This document shows, in pieces, positions 1-8,640 of a stretch of DNA of 64,000 bases. Made by a program: the position numbers and the translations under genes. The notes below the pieces were generated by a model. That model searched no databases. It was not told where the DNA came from and worked only from the letters and a program-made list of their open reading frames with translations. Each line of letters starts with the position of its first letter. Position 1 is the stretch's first letter. This DNA comes from CALKJP01 sp046299555 (GTDB taxonomy: Bacteria; Bacteroidota; Bacteroidia; JACCXN01): contig JBKBHS010000002.1 in NCBI GenBank assembly GCA_046299555.1, positions 248,001 through 312,000 on the forward strand. Reading direction: 5' to 3'.

Positions 1-293
1 GAATGAACAGCCAGTTTTCTTCAAGTCCAGAAATGGCTCAAATGAAATGGATGATGTATTTAATGCCAATAGTATTTTTAGGCGTATTTAATAATTATTC
101 TGCCGGATTAAGTTATTACTATTTCTTAGCTAACATGATTACATTTGGCCAACAATTTTTAATGAAACGTTTTGTAGATGATAAAAAATTGCATGCACAG
201 ATAGAAGAAAATAAAAAGAAACCATTAACAGAAAAAAAATCATCTTTCCAAAAACGCTTGGAAGAAGCTGCTAAAAGGAGAGGAAAATTGTAA
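1..293 (+). CDS. yidC: Membrane protein insertase YidC/Oxa1, C-terminal end (partial)
   Basis: The reading frame is open from the left edge, so only about the last 97 codons are present. The peptide holds the last transmembrane segments of a YidC/Oxa1 insertase: a methionine-rich helix (MKWMMYLMPIVFLGVFNN), then GLSYYYFLANMI, followed by a lysine-rich basic tail ending KRRGKL. YidC inserts and folds inner-membrane proteins with or without SecYEG, and the basic tail is known to contact the ribosome. A strong hairpin terminator follows 17 bases after the stop codon. Family assignment is confident although only the end is seen. Confidence 0.93.
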   Translation, partial: MNSQFSSSPEMAQMKWMMYLMPIVFLGVFNNYSAGLSYYYFLANMITFGQQFLMKRFVDDKKLHAQIEENKKKPLTEKKSSFQKRLEEAAKRRGKL

Positions 294-310
294 TCTAATT
301 TACATTACAT

Positions 311-340
311 AAAAAAGCCCCCAAAATTGGGGGCTTTTTT
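311..340. terminator. Bidirectional intrinsic terminator between yidC and a convergent operon
   Basis: A perfect 12-bp stem (AAAAAAGCCCCC / GGGGGCTTTTTT) with a 6-base loop. It has a T tract on both strands, so it can end yidC on the plus strand and the antiporter operon on the minus strand. The stop codon of the minus-strand small protein lies inside its right arm. Confidence 0.93.
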
Positions 341-539
341 ATGAATGATTATTAATCTTTTTGATTTTCTTTTTTATTAAAAACATCAATGCAAAATACA
401 AAAGCGAAATACTAGAAAAAAATGCAATAGTGTTTAATAATTGAAATGGTTCTTCTATTTTATATTTATATTCAGCATGGAATAATGTAATTATTGCTCC
501 AAAAATTAAAGAACGAATAAACAGTTTTTTATTTTCCAT
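339..539 (-). CDS. Small two-helix membrane protein of unknown function
   Basis: A 66-residue protein with two predicted membrane helices, around residues 8-20 and 36-54, and a strongly basic C-terminus (IKKKIKKINNHS). It starts one base after the stop of the antiporter gene, so it is probably the last gene of the E1 dehydrogenase-Usp-antiporter operon, and its stop codon sits in the shared terminator. I do not recognise a family. Its position would fit an accessory subunit of the antiporter, but that is inference. Confidence 0.6.
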   Translation of the reverse strand: MENKKLFIRSLIFGAIITLFHAEYKYKIEEPFQLLNTIAFFSSISLLYFALMFLIKKKIKKINNHS

Positions 540-540
540 T

Positions 541-1788
541 TTAACCTCTTTTCAAAAATATTTTCATTAATGGGCCGCTGGTTATGCTTGTAACAATAGC
601 CATTACAACCAGAGCAACAAACATTTTATTATCAATTACTCCGGCTTCTAAAGCTAATAAACCAAGAATTATACCCATACTTCCACGAGCATTCATTCCA
701 AAACTGATAGCCAACGATTCATTTTTGTTTAATCCAGACCAATAAGCACCAAGCCCCACTCCAATTACCTTTGCTATGTATGAAAGAACCAATACTAAAA
801 GAATAATTACGACATCAAAATTTTCAACAAAGTTAACTCTTAAACCAATAGAGGCAAAAAATAAAGGAGCAAAAATATTAGTAATAAACTGATGTAAAAT
901 CTCTCTTGATTTTTCAGTAAAATGTTCAGAATCGCCAAAAGCAATACCCATTAAGAATGCTCCAAAAATGGCATGTATACCGATATACTCTGTAAATACT
1001 GCTCCTAAAAAACACATGGAAATAGCAAAGGTGATAACTCCTGCACTACCAGAAATATATTTATAAAATACAGGTAATACTTTATTGATTAGTATTCTTA
1101 CAAAGGTTAATACTAAAGCCATAAAAACAAAAGTAAATCCAATTGAATATGCAATACTTTCAACCGACTGAGTTGCCTCTGGATTAGTATCCATCATTCC
1201 AAGAATAACTGAAAATAAAACCCAACCTAAAATATCATCAACCATGGCAGAGGCCATAATTAAACCGCCAACTTTAGATTTTATTAAATTTAAGTCAATT
1301 AAAATTTTAGCTATTACAGGTAATGCTGATATCGATAAGGCAACTCCCATAAACAATGAAAAAACTAATTGCCTGCTGGAGTCTTGCTCTGATAAAACAT
1401 TAAAAAAATACCATGCTGCTCCAAATCCAAGAGCAAAAGGTAATACTATACCACTTAAACTTATGGCTAATGCTGATTTACCTTGTTTCCATATCATGGG
1501 CAAATCTACTTCCATTCCGGCTACAAAAAGTAGAAATATAATACCTACCTGTGCCATTCCATCGTAGGCTATATAAGAGCGTGGATGATGATAAAATAAA
1601 GCTTGAAAAGCATCGGGATAAAATGTGCCTAATACAGAAGGGCCTAATATGATACCTGCTAACAGCTCTCCTATTACGGCCGGTTGATTGAATTTTTTAA
1701 TAATTTCACCCAATACCCTTGCAACAATAAGCATTATGCTTATCATGATTAAAAAATTCAAAACTTCTCCATGCAGGAGTCTTTCCAT
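541..1788 (-). CDS. Cation:proton antiporter, CPA2 (KefB/NapA-like) membrane domain
   Basis: A 415-residue polytopic inner-membrane protein with about 12 helices, expected to exchange Na+ or K+ for protons. Visible CPA2 hallmarks are GELLAGIILGP near residues 40-50 and the ion-binding Asp-Asp pair in AMVDDILGW at residues 184-185. The protein ends after the last helix, so it lacks the cytosolic RCK/TrkA-N domain of KefB/KefC. Its start overlaps the stop of the upstream universal stress protein gene (TAATG arrangement), which suggests translational coupling. The soluble Usp partner may supply the nucleotide sensing that the missing RCK domain would give. Ion specificity cannot be read from the sequence. 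Confidence 0.88.
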   Translation of the reverse strand: MERLLHGEVLNFLIMISIMLIVARVLGEIIKKFNQPAVIGELLAGIILGPSVLGTFYPDAFQALFYHHPRSYIAYDGMAQVGIIFLLFVAGMEVDLPMIWKQGKSALAISLSGIVLPFALGFGAAWYFFNVLSEQDSSRQLVFSLFMGVALSISALPVIAKILIDLNLIKSKVGGLIMASAMVDDILGWVLFSVILGMMDTNPEATQSVESIAYSIGFTFVFMALVLTFVRILINKVLPVFYKYISGSAGVITFAISMCFLGAVFTEYIGIHAIFGAFLMGIAFGDSEHFTEKSREILHQFITNIFAPLFFASIGLRVNFVENFDVVIILLVLVLSYIAKVIGVGLGAYWSGLNKNESLAISFGMNARGSMGIILGLLALEAGVIDNKMFVALVVMAIVTSITSGPLMKIFLKRG

Positions 1789-2660
1789 TAGTCTTTGTTA
1801 ATTCTGGAGTGAACAATTAACATATTGGAAGGTAAATTTTCCAATAAGTATTCAAAATCGTTGGTAAAAATTCTGTCTAATATGTTTAATTTTTCATCAG
1901 GAGAATTTACTACCAATAAATCAAAATTATTTTCTCGGGTATAGGTATTGATGGCATACCCGGGTTTGCCCGGAATATATTTCATTTCAACTTTAACACC
2001 AAACGTATTTACGTTTTTCAAAATAGTTTTTATTCCTAAAATATCACCATCTTGTAAATCTTCTTTTAATTTTTGTGCTTCATCTTCATTCAAATCGATG
2101 GGAAGACTTGAGTATAAAGCCGGAGATAATTGATGTTCAACCACTAATTGCATGCTCCTAATTTGAAAAGCATTTGCAAAATAAGCAGCTGTTTCGATAG
2201 TGTAAGCGGTTTTGGGGTTGTCTTTAGCATTAATTACTATTGATTTAAAAACACGCTCATTATTTGATGGTTGCGTAAGAAGCAAAACAGAACATTTTGC
2301 TTTTCTACAAATATTTCGTGCTACCGAACCAAAATAATATTTTAATAAAGTTTCCTTTTCTAAGGCACCAATAACCAATAAATCAACAATATTTTCTTTA
2401 CAAATTTTTAAAATTGTTTCAACAGGTTCTCCGTTTCTACATGCAATTGTATATGGAATACCTTCCGATATTTTTTTAATTTGATTTTCTAATTCCTCTT
2501 TTCTTCCATCTGCACTTTCTCCAATATGTATAAAAATTAATTTACTGTTGAATCGTTTGGCTAATTGAATGGATTCATAAATTAATGCATCCATTCGAGG
2601 TGAAAATGTTATTGCGGTAGCAATAGTTTCAAATGGATATGGTGCACGATTTTTTTGCAT
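1788..2660 (-). CDS. Universal stress protein, tandem UspA domains
   Basis: A 290-residue cytosolic protein made of two UspA-type domains, about residues 8-130 and 140-285. The first domain carries a nucleotide-binding loop of the Usp type (GALEKETLLKYYFGS), spaced like the family motif G-2x-G-9x-G-S but imperfect. The second lacks a clear ATP loop. It lies 6 bases after the E1 dehydrogenase stop and overlaps the antiporter gene, so the three are almost certainly co-transcribed. Usp proteins are known to pair with CPA2 transporters as regulators, and that role is the best guess here. Confidence 0.87.
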   Translation of the reverse strand: MQKNRAPYPFETIATAITFSPRMDALIYESIQLAKRFNSKLIFIHIGESADGRKEELENQIKKISEGIPYTIACRNGEPVETILKICKENIVDLLVIGALEKETLLKYYFGSVARNICRKAKCSVLLLTQPSNNERVFKSIVINAKDNPKTAYTIETAAYFANAFQIRSMQLVVEHQLSPALYSSLPIDLNEDEAQKLKEDLQDGDILGIKTILKNVNTFGVKVEMKYIPGKPGYAINTYTRENNFDLLVVNSPDEKLNILDRIFTNDFEYLLENLPSNMLIVHSRINKD

Positions 2661-2666
2661 AATATT

Positions 2667-4751
2667 TTAGTAAGCTAATAATTTTTCCATTACTGCTGCT
2701 ACTTTATCGGCATTGGGTAACATGGTTGCTTCTAAAACAGAGTTAAGCGGAATAGCCGGAACATTGGCAGAACCAACTACTTGTATTGGTGCATCTAAAT
2801 ATTCAAAGCAATTTTGTTGTATTCGTCCTGCTAAACTTTGCGCAAAGGTATTATTTACCGGTTCTTCGGTTAATACAATGCATTTTCCGTGTTTTTTTAC
2901 TGAATTAAAAATAGCTTCTTCATCAAGCGGGAACAAGGTTCTTAAATCCAAAATTTCTATTCTTCCCTCAAAATTTTTAGCTGCATTTTTTGCCCAATAT
3001 ACTCCCATTCCATAGGTAATAACAGTTAGTGTTGATTTATCTTTTAACGCTTCAGCCTCTAACACCATTCTTGCTTTACCTAACGGTATCATGTAGTCTT
3101 CATCCGGTTCTACGGTTTTAGCATCTTCAGTTCCTTTAATTTTCGACCAATATAATCCTTTATGCTCCAACATTACCACAGGATTTGGATCGTAATATGC
3201 AGCTTTTAACAATCCTTTTAAATCAGCTCCGGTGGATGGATAGCAAATTTTTATCCCTCTTATATTAGTTAATACCGATTCTACGCTGGATGAATGATAA
3301 GGACCTCCACTTCCGTAAGCTCCAATAGGAACACGAATTATGCAGCTTACAGGCCATTTACCATTTGATAAATAATTGGAACGACTTACTTCGGTGAATA
3401 ACTGATTTAATCCCGGCCATATATAATCTGCAAACTGAACTTCTACTATTGGTTTTAAGCCAACAGCCGACATTCCTACCGTACTTCCAATAATAAACGC
3501 TTCTTGTATAGGTGTATTAAATACCCGATGATCGCCAAATTTTTGTGCTAAAGTAGCTGCTTCGCGAAATACTCCTCCTAACCTCCCTCCTACATCTTGT
3601 CCGTAAAGTAAACATTCCGGATGTTTATTCATTAATTCCTGAATAGCAAATAAAGCGCAATCTACCATTACGGTTGGCTGCTTGTCTTTAGGCTCTCTAT
3701 TACCTACTTCTTGCGTAACCGGTGTTGGGGCAAAATCATGTTTTAATAAATCTTCGGGAGATGGATCTTCTGCGTTTAAGGCTCTGTTGTAATCGTTTTT
3801 AACCTGTTGTTTTACTTCGTTAATAATTGTTTCAAGCTCTGCTTCGTCAATTCCAAATTCAATTAATTGTGAACGAAACAACGGATATGGGTCGCGTTTG
3901 GCATGTTCTTCCAAATCATCGCGATACCATTCTTTTCTCACTCCTGATGTATGATGATTTAATAATGGAACTTTAGCATGAACCATTACCGGTCTGCGCT
4001 CTTTACGAACAATTTCAAGAGCTGCACGAATGGTTTTCCAGCATTGAAAAAAATCGCTTCCGTTAATACTAAACACTTCTAATCCTTTAAAACCTTTGGC
4101 ATAATCCGGAGCGTCCATTGCTCTAATTTCTTTGGCATTGGCAGAAATATCCCACTCATTATCTTGTACTAAATATAAAATGGGTAATTTTTTTAAAACC
4201 GCCATTTGAAATGCTTCGGCCACTTCGCCTTCGGTTATGGAAGCATCTCCTAAAGAACAAACCGCTACGGGATTTTCCATTCCGGCATCTTTTCGCATTC
4301 CCATTTTTTCTTGGTATTGTAAACCCATAGCTATACCTGTTGTAGGAATGGCCTGCATACCTGTAGCCGATGATTGGTGTGGAATTTTAGGCATATCATC
4401 TCTACGCAAACTTGGATGGCTGTAATAAGTTCTTCCCCCCGAAAAAGGATCATCTTTTTTAGCCATAAGCTGAAGCATTAATTCGTAAGGAGTTATGCCT
4501 ATGCCTAATAGTATGCTGTCATCTCTATAATATGCTGATAGATAATCTTGCGGTTTTAACTGCATACCTAAAGCTAATTGGATAGCTTCGTGTCCTCTGG
4601 ATGTGGCATGCACATACTTAGATGTTACTTTTGCATTTTCTTCATATATTTCTGCTAAAGCCTTTGCGGTTGACATTAAGCGAAATGCTTTTAAAAGTAT
4701 ATCACGCGTAAGAGTGGCTTCTTTTGGAGTGTTTGTAATTGCTGAACTCAT
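2667..4751 (-). CDS. 2-oxoacid dehydrogenase E1 component, alpha and beta subunits fused
   Basis: A 694-residue thiamine diphosphate enzyme that decarboxylates 2-oxoacids, most likely branched-chain ones, for a lipoyl E2 partner. The alpha half (about 1-330) has the ThDP motif starting GDASITEGE at residue 168 and closing with Asn198. The beta half begins near residue 359 (PTVMVDCALFAIQELMNK) and includes the QEAFIIGSTVGMS region. Alpha-beta fusion is common in Bacteroidota. It is first in an operon with a Usp and an antiporter; E2 and E3 genes are not in the window. The substrate (branched-chain oxoacid, pyruvate or acetoin) cannot be settled from sequence alone. Confidence 0.88.
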   Translation of the reverse strand: MSSAITNTPKEATLTRDILLKAFRLMSTAKALAEIYEENAKVTSKYVHATSRGHEAIQLALGMQLKPQDYLSAYYRDDSILLGIGITPYELMLQLMAKKDDPFSGGRTYYSHPSLRRDDMPKIPHQSSATGMQAIPTTGIAMGLQYQEKMGMRKDAGMENPVAVCSLGDASITEGEVAEAFQMAVLKKLPILYLVQDNEWDISANAKEIRAMDAPDYAKGFKGLEVFSINGSDFFQCWKTIRAALEIVRKERRPVMVHAKVPLLNHHTSGVRKEWYRDDLEEHAKRDPYPLFRSQLIEFGIDEAELETIINEVKQQVKNDYNRALNAEDPSPEDLLKHDFAPTPVTQEVGNREPKDKQPTVMVDCALFAIQELMNKHPECLLYGQDVGGRLGGVFREAATLAQKFGDHRVFNTPIQEAFIIGSTVGMSAVGLKPIVEVQFADYIWPGLNQLFTEVSRSNYLSNGKWPVSCIIRVPIGAYGSGGPYHSSSVESVLTNIRGIKICYPSTGADLKGLLKAAYYDPNPVVMLEHKGLYWSKIKGTEDAKTVEPDEDYMIPLGKARMVLEAEALKDKSTLTVITYGMGVYWAKNAAKNFEGRIEILDLRTLFPLDEEAIFNSVKKHGKCIVLTEEPVNNTFAQSLAGRIQQNCFEYLDAPIQVVGSANVPAIPLNSVLEATMLPNADKVAAVMEKLLAY

Positions 4752-4840
4752 GTTTAAAAAATTTTCATTTAGTTGGAAAGAAATAGGCTTTAAACTTAAT
4801 GATATTATAGTTAATTTTCAAACCCGGTAAATTAAGCTAA

Positions 4841-6916
4841 TTATACATGATGTTTTGCTTCTCCAATATTTTGAAAAATGATATGATATGATGTTCCCGG
4901 AACATTTAATTTTTCTATCGTTCCATCTAATTGCTCAACAAATGCTTTAATAAGTTCAATTCCAAGTGAATTTTGAGGTTCATCAAAAATTTCGTTTGGA
5001 AATCCTTTCCCATTATCACATATATTTAATTGAAATTTATTTTTCTCGATTGATTTTAATTTTACTTCTATTATTCCTGAATCTTTTTCATTAAAAGCAT
5101 ATTTTAATGAGTTAGAAATTATTTCGTTTAATAAAAGCCCTAATGGTATTAATGTATCAACAGTTAATGAAACAGGTTCTATGTATAATTTTAAATCAAT
5201 ATTTGTTTTTAAACCGTAAGCATCAATGAGACCTTTTGTTAAATTCTCGATGTATTCTTTTACTTGTATGCTCGATAAATCATTAATTGAATATAATTTA
5301 TCATGAATTAAAGCCATTGAACGTACCCTGTTTAAGCTATCTTCAAATAATGAAACAACTTTAGGGTCATCAATCATATTAGCTTGTAATCGTAATAAAC
5401 TGCTAATTACTTGTAAATTATTTTTTACGCAATGATGTATTTCTTTCAATAGTACTTCTTTTTCATTTTTTTGCCTTAAATAATCTTCATTTTGTGCCGT
5501 AAGTATTTTATTTATTTTTTGCTTATGCCGATTATTAATAATTACAAGTAAGGTAATAGCGGTTAAAGCAATTAGTGAAATAATTAAAATTGTTATTCGA
5601 TTTGTATTTTGTCGAATTTTTAAATCTTGATTTTCTTTTTGTTTTTGTAAAAATTCTATTTGTTTTAATTGCGCATCATTTTCGTATCGCTTTTGAATTT
5701 CGTTGAGTTTATTTGTAAGTTCTGAGCTATTTATCGAATCTTTTAATGCACTGTATAATTTATTATAATGATAAGCATTTTTAAAATCGCTTATTCCATC
5801 GTATGCTTCAGCTAAAGCTAAATAAGCTTTTCTGGTGTTTTCAGTAAGCTCAAATTGTTGTGAAATATTTTTCCCTTTTTCTAATTGTATAATGGCTTCT
5901 GAATATTTTTTTTCATTGATTAAAAGATTTCCTTTGCTTATAAATAAGCTTGACTGCCCTTTCACATCATCTAATTCGTTAAATAATACTAGCGCTTTGT
6001 CAAAATAATCTATGGCTTTTTTATTTTCATTTAACTCTCTGAAAATATTTCCCAAATTCGAATACGAATTAGCCAAACCATTTTTATCTTGTAATTGAGT
6101 ATATATTTCAATTGCTTTATTTTGAAACGATAATGCTTTATCGAAATCTTGAAAATCGATATATAATGTTGCCAAATGGCTAAATGTAAGTGCTTGACCT
6201 TTTTTATTTCCGATTTTTTCTCTTAAATTAAGAGATTTTAAATAAAGCTTTTCGGCCTCATTTAGCATTCCTTGGGCTTGATTAATAGCTGCTAAATTAT
6301 GCAAACTACCTGCAATTCCATTAGTATCATTATTTTGTTCTCTAATTTTTAAAGATTGACTATAAAAATCAATGGCTTGTGTATATTTCCCTTGTGTGTA
6401 GTATATATTTCCTATATTATTTAGTGTTCCTGCATGGGCTTGAAAATCATTTAATTTTTCTGCAAGTTTTAATGCTTTGGTATAATATTTTACAGCTTTG
6501 TCAAATTCTGACTTATTAAAATATATAACTCCTATTTTATTATAAACTTTAAGTAATGAATTTAAGTCGCCAATTACTTTAAAGTAGCGAATTGATTTAT
6601 TAAAATATTCCAGTGCAAGACTTGTTTTTCCATGTGTTTTATAAATATCGGCAATTTGATAATATGCGTTTGCAATTCCGTTCAAATAGTTTTTTTGCAA
6701 AGAAATAGTTAATGCTTTTTTAGCTAAATCAAGAGCTTTTTCTTCATTAATATTTTTAAAATTTTCTGCCGCCTGATTTAATAGGTCAACTTTGGCAGTA
6801 TCTATGGATGTTGCTGCAATTTTTTGCTGAAGAGTATCATTTGCCAATACATTTGCATTAGAGCAAATAATAGTGCAGAATAATATCAAATATTTTAATT
6901 TTCTAAATACTGACAT
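4841..6916 (-). CDS. TPR-containing membrane sensor histidine kinase (HisKA_2 type), orphan
   Basis: A 691-residue kinase. The order is: signal peptide (MSVFRKLKYLILFCTIICS), about eight tetratricopeptide repeats over residues 30-390, a coiled coil, one membrane helix (ITILIISLIALTAITLLVII), a HisKA_2 dimerisation helix with phospho-acceptor in EIHHCVKNNLQ (His about 494), and a HATPase_c domain with N box LLLNEIISNSLKYA and G1 box CDNGKGFP. I chose the ATG at 6916: the open frame extends to a TTG at 6952, but that TTG lies in a terminator hairpin, and starting at 6916 gives a proper signal peptide. No response regulator gene is near. The TPRs should be periplasmic. Confidence 0.88.
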   Translation of the reverse strand: MSVFRKLKYLILFCTIICSNANVLANDTLQQKIAATSIDTAKVDLLNQAAENFKNINEEKALDLAKKALTISLQKNYLNGIANAYYQIADIYKTHGKTSLALEYFNKSIRYFKVIGDLNSLLKVYNKIGVIYFNKSEFDKAVKYYTKALKLAEKLNDFQAHAGTLNNIGNIYYTQGKYTQAIDFYSQSLKIREQNNDTNGIAGSLHNLAAINQAQGMLNEAEKLYLKSLNLREKIGNKKGQALTFSHLATLYIDFQDFDKALSFQNKAIEIYTQLQDKNGLANSYSNLGNIFRELNENKKAIDYFDKALVLFNELDDVKGQSSLFISKGNLLINEKKYSEAIIQLEKGKNISQQFELTENTRKAYLALAEAYDGISDFKNAYHYNKLYSALKDSINSSELTNKLNEIQKRYENDAQLKQIEFLQKQKENQDLKIRQNTNRITILIISLIALTAITLLVIINNRHKQKINKILTAQNEDYLRQKNEKEVLLKEIHHCVKNNLQVISSLLRLQANMIDDPKVVSLFEDSLNRVRSMALIHDKLYSINDLSSIQVKEYIENLTKGLIDAYGLKTNIDLKLYIEPVSLTVDTLIPLGLLLNEIISNSLKYAFNEKDSGIIEVKLKSIEKNKFQLNICDNGKGFPNEIFDEPQNSLGIELIKAFVEQLDGTIEKLNVPGTSYHIIFQNIGEAKHHV

Positions 6917-6931
6917 GAGTTTAAAATTGCA

Positions 6932-6960
6932 CAAAAGGTTTGGCAGCGCCAAACCTTTTG
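6932..6960 (-). terminator. Hairpin after the enoyl-CoA hydratase gene, in front of the kinase gene
   Basis: A perfect 13-bp inverted repeat (CAAAAGGTTTGGC and its complement) with a 3-base loop, lying between the hydratase stop and the kinase start. It ends 15 bases before the kinase ATG. The trailing U run is weak, so it may be a partial terminator or an mRNA-stabilising hairpin. Confidence 0.75.
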
Positions 6961-6997
6961 TCGAAAATTAAGCTTAAATTATAATTAAAAAAATTTT

Positions 6998-7756
6998 TTA
7001 AGCCTTAGCTTTAAATTGATTGATGGCATTAATAGTAAACTCTGAAAGTACCAATTTACCGCTCATTCCTGCGCGTTCTGCCAATAAATCGTCCCAGTTT
7101 TCAGTTCCTTGCCAAAATACTTTTTTAAGCATTTCCATCGCTTCAGGATTGGACGATGCTAAACGAGTAGCTAATTTCTCAATCTCAGCATCCATTTCTT
7201 CAACGGTATCAAAAATATAGGTATATAATCCTTTTTGATGTGCCCATTCTGCGCTACGCCATTCTGTTGCATTGATGGCTAATTCGCTCATGGCTGATAA
7301 ACCAATTTTACGTTCAACAGCAGGGCCTACCACAAAGGGGCCAATACCAACCGCAAGTTCTGATAATTTTACAGAGGCCGTTTTTACAGCCAGGCAATAA
7401 TCTACTGCCGAAGCAAGGCCTACTCCACCTCCAACTGCTTTGCCATGAACACGACCTATTATAAATTTAGGACATTTACGCATGGCATTTATTACAGCTG
7501 CAAATCCGGAAAAGAAATATTTGCCTGCTTCAAAATCTTTTATAGAGATTAATTCATCGAATGATGCTCCGGCACAAAATGCCTTATCGCCTTCACTTTT
7601 TAACACTATCACTTTTACTTCAGCATTTTCACCTAACGTTGTAATATCGGATGCTAATTTTCGCAAAAGCTCACCGGGCATGGAATTACTTTGAGGATGA
7701 TAAAAACTTACATATCCAATACCGTTTTTAATTTCAGTTGTAACGTGTCCATTCAT
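6998..7756 (-). CDS. Enoyl-CoA hydratase/isomerase family protein
   Basis: A 252-residue crotonase-fold enzyme that would hydrate or isomerise an enoyl-CoA thioester. The oxyanion-hole segments are visible: GDKAFCAGASFDEL near residue 60 and GRVHGKAVGGGVGLASAVDY near residues 100-120. It is isolated between two hairpin terminators with no recognisable promoter of its own. Given the thiolase, PaaI and HMG-CoA lyase genes elsewhere in the window, a role in aromatic or branched-chain acyl-CoA breakdown is plausible. The exact substrate is not determined. Confidence 0.87.
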   Translation of the reverse strand: MNGHVTTEIKNGIGYVSFYHPQSNSMPGELLRKLASDITTLGENAEVKVIVLKSEGDKAFCAGASFDELISIKDFEAGKYFFSGFAAVINAMRKCPKFIIGRVHGKAVGGGVGLASAVDYCLAVKTASVKLSELAVGIGPFVVGPAVERKIGLSAMSELAINATEWRSAEWAHQKGLYTYIFDTVEEMDAEIEKLATRLASSNPEAMEMLKKVFWQGTENWDDLLAERAGMSGKLVLSEFTINAINQFKAKA

Positions 7757-7781
7757 AATTTATCAGGTTTAAGGTTTTATA

Positions 7782-7808
7782 AAAAATCCCCTTTAAAAAG
7801 GGGATTTT
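7782..7808 (-). terminator. Intrinsic terminator after yajC
   Basis: A 9-bp stem AAAATCCCC / GGGGATTTT with an A/T loop, followed on the minus strand by a T run. It ends the leucine dehydrogenase-nusB-DUF1573-yajC operon. It lies only 26 bases in front of the next tandem gene (enoyl-CoA hydratase). Confidence 0.88.
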
Positions 7809-7815
7809 AAGATTT

Positions 7816-8139
7816 TTATCGTTGTTGACCGATTAATGATGGGTCGGTAGCTACTGCAGTTTTTTCAATTTTTAATTTAACTCCGTCTTCAACTTCAATA
7901 ATAAATGTGGCATCATTTATATCCACTATTTTACCGTGAATACCACCAATGGTTATTATTTTATCGCCCTTTTTTAAGCTTTCGCGATACTTTTTGGCTT
8001 CTTTTGCTTTCTTCATTTGTGGGCGTATCATAAAGAAATAAAATACAATAAAGATTAATACCAAAGGCAATAGCGATGCCCATCCGCTACCTTGTTGCCC
8101 TTGTGGTGGAGCCATTAATAAAATTGTTGCTACGTTCAT
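7816..8139 (-). CDS. yajC: Preprotein translocase subunit YajC
   Basis: A 107-residue protein with one N-terminal membrane helix (LLPLVLIFIVFYFFMIRP) followed by the diagnostic YajC segment QMKKAKEAKKYRESLKKGDK and the small beta domain IITIGGIHGKIVDI. YajC is an accessory subunit of the SecDF-YajC complex that assists protein export. It is the last gene of a four-gene operon, 25 bases after the DUF1573 lipoprotein gene. secDF is not in the window. Confidence 0.95.
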   Translation of the reverse strand: MNVATILLMAPPQGQQGSGWASLLPLVLIFIVFYFFMIRPQMKKAKEAKKYRESLKKGDKIITIGGIHGKIVDINDATFIIEVEDGVKLKIEKTAVATDPSLIGQQR

Positions 8140-8164
8140 TTTGTTTTAATTTTAAATTATTAAT

Positions 8165-8638
8165 TTATTTTGATTCTGGTGTGTTTGGTGCTAAAATTTC
8201 ACCAACGATGTAAAGAATTTTTTGGTTGGGATATGTGTTGGCAACCAAGGTTACAGTTTTTTGTTGTTTTCCGCTTTTTCCTTCGCTGTCAAAGGTTACT
8301 TTAATTTCACCTTGTTCCCCTTCGGCAATTGGTTTTTTAGGATATTCCGGTACGGTGCAACCACAGCTTCCATTTGCAGCTGAAATTATTAAATTGCCTT
8401 TACCAACATTTGTAAATCGAAAAGTAAATGATACTTTTTCTCCTTGAGTAATGGTACCAAAATCAAATGTTTCGGTTTCAAATTTAAATTTTGGAACGTT
8501 TACTGAATCTATGGTTCCATCAGCATTAATAGGATTGTTAACTAAATCGGTTGTAACTTCATTACTTTGGTTTTGGCAAGCCCAAATGCTTGCTAATAGG
8601 CTTGTTGTAACAATGATTTGTTTAATTTTCATATACAT
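8165..8638 (-). CDS. DUF1573 domain lipoprotein
   Basis: A 157-residue exported lipoprotein. The signal sequence ends in a lipobox-like SIWAC with Cys21, and an Ig-like DUF1573 domain follows from about residue 50, with the family signature VSFTFRFTNVGKGNLIISA and the motif NGSCGCTVPEYP. The role of DUF1573 proteins is unknown; they are very common in Bacteroidota. Two adjacent ATG codons (8638 and 8632) could both start it. It begins 2 bases after the nusB stop, so it is translated from the same mRNA as nusB and yajC. Confidence 0.88.
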   Translation of the reverse strand: MYMKIKQIIVTTSLLASIWACQNQSNEVTTDLVNNPINADGTIDSVNVPKFKFETETFDFGTITQGEKVSFTFRFTNVGKGNLIISAANGSCGCTVPEYPKKPIAEGEQGEIKVTFDSEGKSGKQQKTVTLVANTYPNQKILYIVGEILAPNTPESK

Positions 8639-8640
8639 AA

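Noticed and set aside
2667..4751. Fused E1 alpha/beta dehydrogenase as a novelty
   Set aside because: The same fusion is common in Bacteroidota, so it is expected rather than new.
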